A stretch of DNA of 8,250 bases from an uncultured Prevotella sp. (GTDB lineage Bacteria; Bacteroidota; Bacteroidia; Bacteroidales; Bacteroidaceae), in contig URDV01000096.1 of assembly GCA_900546605.1 (NCBI GenBank), positions 1-8,250 on the forward strand, in the 5' to 3' direction. The notes beneath the pieces are model-generated. The model was not told where the DNA came from and ran no database searches. It saw only the letters and a program-made list of their open reading frames with translations. A program made the position numbers and the translations under genes. Below are positions 6,196 through 8,250 of the stretch, piece after piece; the stretch's first letter is position 1; every line of letters begins with the position of its first letter.

Positions 6196-6249
6196 AAAAA
6201 ACTACTTAGTATTTTGGGGCGATGGGGGAGGGGTAAATATTAGTGTAGT
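6196..6249 (-). terminator. Probable terminator of the Wzi/lipoprotein operon
   Basis: On the minus strand an imperfect AT-rich stem (5' arm 6249-6235, 3' arm 6214-6201) has about 12 pairs in three blocks, broken by a bulge and two C-A mismatches. Its loop is strikingly C-rich (6233-6216), and six T follow the stem (6201-6196). The 5' arm contains the TAA stop of the lipoprotein gene. The stem is weak, so read-through into menG is possible. Confidence 0.42.
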
Positions 6250-6707
6250 TTGTGAAAAATCAAACTATCATGTCGTGAGCATAAAACCATAGTGGTGCTA
6301 TTGAGTTGCTTGATGCTATAGTCTGTAGCGTTACCACGTATTCCGAGTGGGACAAGTGAGGTATTGGTGGGGTCGGTTAGCAAACTGTCACGATCACGAT
6401 AGTGTATGTAGACAGGGCCCACATGTAATGATGTTCCGTTGTAGTTGAAACGTGCAACAGTATTGTGGGTATACCCATTTACCTTTTCACCTGAACTGAT
6501 AGCTATTAGCCGTAGCTGAATGTTCCAATATATAACAGCTGATTTGCGATCAGTTAGCTCTGTGGTTATATATTGGGAACTCTCAGCATGGGGTTTAGTG
6601 TACATTTCGTAGAGTCGCCACTTGCCATCAAGTGCCCCATTGTCAGAAAATTTTGAACAACTTGACAGAATAAGTGTGAACATTATAATGATGAATGAAG
6701 TTCTCAT
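6240..6707 (-). CDS. Lipocalin-like lipoprotein
   Basis: A 155-aa secreted lipoprotein. Residues 1-16 form a short signal peptide with a hydrophobic core (FIIIMFTLIL) and a lipobox LSSC, with Cys17 as the lipidated residue. The mature part begins LDGKWRLYEMY, the usual opening of lipocalin-like domains of Bacteroidetes. It contains a central YWNIQLRLIAI strand and ends with a LVLCSRHDSLIFHKLH-like final strand, so a small beta-barrel or sandwich is expected. Ligand and function are unknown. The residues after Cys17 (SKFSD) are not strongly acidic, so surface export is uncertain and an inner-leaflet outer-membrane location is equally possible. It starts 16 nt after the Wzi-family gene, probably in one operon. 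The lipobox is clear; the lipocalin call rests on general resemblance. Confidence 0.72.
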   Translation of the reverse strand: MRTSFIIIMFTLILSSCSKFSDNGALDGKWRLYEMYTKPHAESSQYITTELTDRKSAVIYWNIQLRLIAISSGEKVNGYTHNTVARFNYNGTSLHVGPVYIHYRDRDSLLTDPTNTSLVPLGIRGNATDYSIKQLNSTTMVLCSRHDSLIFHKLH

Positions 6708-6723
6708 GTCGTTCTTTCTTTTT

Positions 6724-8247
6724 TTATCGTTTTAAGAGTCCCACTTTTGATATAGTGAGTTGAAAGCCTGTGTTGTTACCCAACAAGTCGCCGCGGTCAA
6801 AGGCGAATGTAGTTTTTAAGCCCCAACCTTTTGTGTTGATTTTTCCTATGCGTAGGGGCGAAAAACCGACTTCAAACATATAGCTATTGTTTGTACGTGC
6901 CATGTCGTAGGGTATGCTGTATGTGCCTAAACTGCGTTGATGAGTGTAAAATAATCTGTAATGCAAACCATTACAAGGAGAACCACTAATGCCCACATGG
7001 TGCGCTTTGAAACGATTAGACGTAAAGAATAAGTCAGCTTTATGATTGTAGAGTGGGGAGGTGAACAGAGGATTGCCAATGGCTTGTCCCCAATGTTGCC
7101 AACCTGTGTAGATGCTGTGATTGTAATAGTTGTCAGTTCCACTAATTTGATCGGGAATGGCTGTTGTGTGATCGTGATAAACTGGGCCACTTTGGTAGGT
7201 GGTTTTAACAAACTCATATAGCACATTATCAACAATATGATTGTGTGGTAACCGAGCTTCTACACCCACAAGACCATCTAACCATCCGTATTGAAGGAAC
7301 ATTTGTGAGTGATCTTCAAAAAAGTGGTCGTAATACACACTCAAGGCCCAATTACGTTCTTGCCAACTAAGTCGGGCAAGCCAACTACCTAAAGTGTTGC
7401 CTGTAGCATTAGCATACCCTTGTCCATCGGTCACATCGCCACCTAAACCAAAAGTGGCATTAATAAAGTCTTTCAACTTATGCGTCATTTTAAGAGAACT
7501 CGTGTTAATTCCATCCCATGTTACGACATTATAGGCTGTTCCACCAAATTGTGTGGCCATTTCAATACCTCCCTCAAATGTAAGGGGAAATTTTTGCTTG
7601 TTACCCAACCGCAAATATCCCGCTTTTGTGTGAACCAACACATTTTTTGCATAATGCGCAGATGTGTTTGTTCCCACGTAATCTGCTTCAAAATTACCAT
7701 CAGTTTGCATACCATAGCTAATGTGGCCACGTATGGCAGCCCAATCTCCACGTCCGCTGATGTTTAAATATTCAGGTATTTCAAAACGAACGCAAGGAAT
7801 AGGGCGTGCATTAATGCCCAACGTTTGACTTCCACTGCTTAATGACGTGTTCTTTAGCAACATAGGTTGTTGCTTTGCTCCTATGGTTAAGCGTATTTTT
7901 TTATATTCAAAGTCTGCATATAGCTGCTGTATGATAAAATGACTCGTGTAGTTAATGGGAGCGGCCAAGTCTAAGCCATAACCAATTCGCCATTTGTTGA
8001 GCGAGTCAGCGTTTACATTGTGACTGATGGCTGCACGTAAGTAACCATTGTTACCTTTGATTGATGACAATCCATAATGGTTTGCATTGAGCCATAGCGG
8101 AGTGTCACCATTTGCAAAACTCCCCTGTGTCTCAATGTTATATTCAATCTGTCGCAGGGATCGTGTTAATGCGTTTTGCCCCCATGTGCAAAGGGGCAAG
8201 CATAATAATATAAATGTAGCTACCTTTGTTGAGATGCTTATGTTCAT
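6724..8247 (-). CDS. Wzi-family outer-membrane beta-barrel protein (capsule assembly type)
   Basis: A 507-aa outer-membrane protein. Residues 1 to about 23 are a signal peptide (hydrophobic ATFILLCLPLCTWGQ). The rest is rich in alternating aromatic and polar strands typical of a beta-barrel. Family traits of the Bacteroidetes Caps_assemb_Wzi group are visible: an early ...GDTPLWLNANHYGLSS block at about 47-62, IGAKQQPM (122-129), ISGRGDWAAIRGHISYG (163-179), and RLSWQERNWALSVYYDHFFEDHSQMF around 300. E. coli Wzi is a surface lectin that anchors capsule. In Bacteroidetes many paralogues lie outside capsule loci, as here, where the only visible partner is the lipoprotein 16 nt downstream, so a capsule role is not certain. 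The ATG at 8247 is supported by the signal peptide; only three bases upstream are in the window, so the promoter and preceding gene cannot be seen. Confidence 0.85.
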   Translation of the reverse strand: MNISISTKVATFILLCLPLCTWGQNALTRSLRQIEYNIETQGSFANGDTPLWLNANHYGLSSIKGNNGYLRAAISHNVNADSLNKWRIGYGLDLAAPINYTSHFIIQQLYADFEYKKIRLTIGAKQQPMLLKNTSLSSGSQTLGINARPIPCVRFEIPEYLNISGRGDWAAIRGHISYGMQTDGNFEADYVGTNTSAHYAKNVLVHTKAGYLRLGNKQKFPLTFEGGIEMATQFGGTAYNVVTWDGINTSSLKMTHKLKDFINATFGLGGDVTDGQGYANATGNTLGSWLARLSWQERNWALSVYYDHFFEDHSQMFLQYGWLDGLVGVEARLPHNHIVDNVLYEFVKTTYQSGPVYHDHTTAIPDQISGTDNYYNHSIYTGWQHWGQAIGNPLFTSPLYNHKADLFFTSNRFKAHHVGISGSPCNGLHYRLFYTHQRSLGTYSIPYDMARTNNSYMFEVGFSPLRIGKINTKGWGLKTTFAFDRGDLLGNNTGFQLTISKVGLLKR

Positions 8248-8250
8248 TGC

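Noticed and set aside
6216..6233. G-quadruplex in the plus-strand G-rich run
   Set aside because: Only three G tracts of four or more are present, so a stable four-tract quadruplex is not supported. The run is better read as the loop of the terminator-like hairpin.

Overview
The window looks like chromosomal DNA from a member of the Bacteroidales, probably Prevotella-like. The evidence is a Wzi-family outer-membrane barrel, a lipocalin-like lipoprotein, a menaquinone-type MenG, the paired NifU-like/GGGtGRT genes, promoters of the Bacteroidetes type (TTTG, about 20 nt, then TAnnTTTG), and almost no Shine-Dalgarno sequences. Species cannot be read from the sequence.

Left part (1-2480, plus strand): an accessory module. 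Positions 7-199 hold an elaborately nested set of inverted repeats, about 50 potential base pairs in 193 nt, with no ORF. G-U pairs that work only on the plus strand suggest a structured RNA. A separate hairpin follows at 205-233. Downstream lie two closely spaced genes: a full-length homologue of the EcoRI adenine methyltransferase, and a DUF262 protein (DGQQR motif) with a C-terminal HNH nuclease domain. They look like a restriction-modification or defence pair in which an EcoRI-type methylase is joined not to an EcoRI-type nuclease but to a GmrS/SspE/BrxU-like nuclease. The RNA-like element has no assigned role and is the most novel feature here.

A strong hairpin terminator at 2509-2546, with T-rich tracts on both sides, separates this module from convergent genes on the minus strand.

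Middle (2574-4309, minus strand): a two-gene operon with a well-formed Bacteroidetes promoter that overlaps a perfect 7+7 dyad. It encodes a NifU/IscU-like Fe-S scaffold protein and the GGGtGRT protein, a conserved family of unknown function. The second gene has an unusually good Shine-Dalgarno sequence overlapping the stop codon of the first.

Right part (4418-8247, minus strand): menG/ubiE (last methylation of menaquinone synthesis) and fmt (formylation of initiator Met-tRNA) form a tight pair. Upstream of them, and apparently separated by a hairpin overlapping the lipoprotein stop codon, is a second pair: a Wzi-family outer-membrane barrel and a small lipocalin-like lipoprotein. All of these genes look intact.

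No tRNA, rRNA, CRISPR array or insertion sequence was found, and no gene-free stretch exceeds 300 bases.
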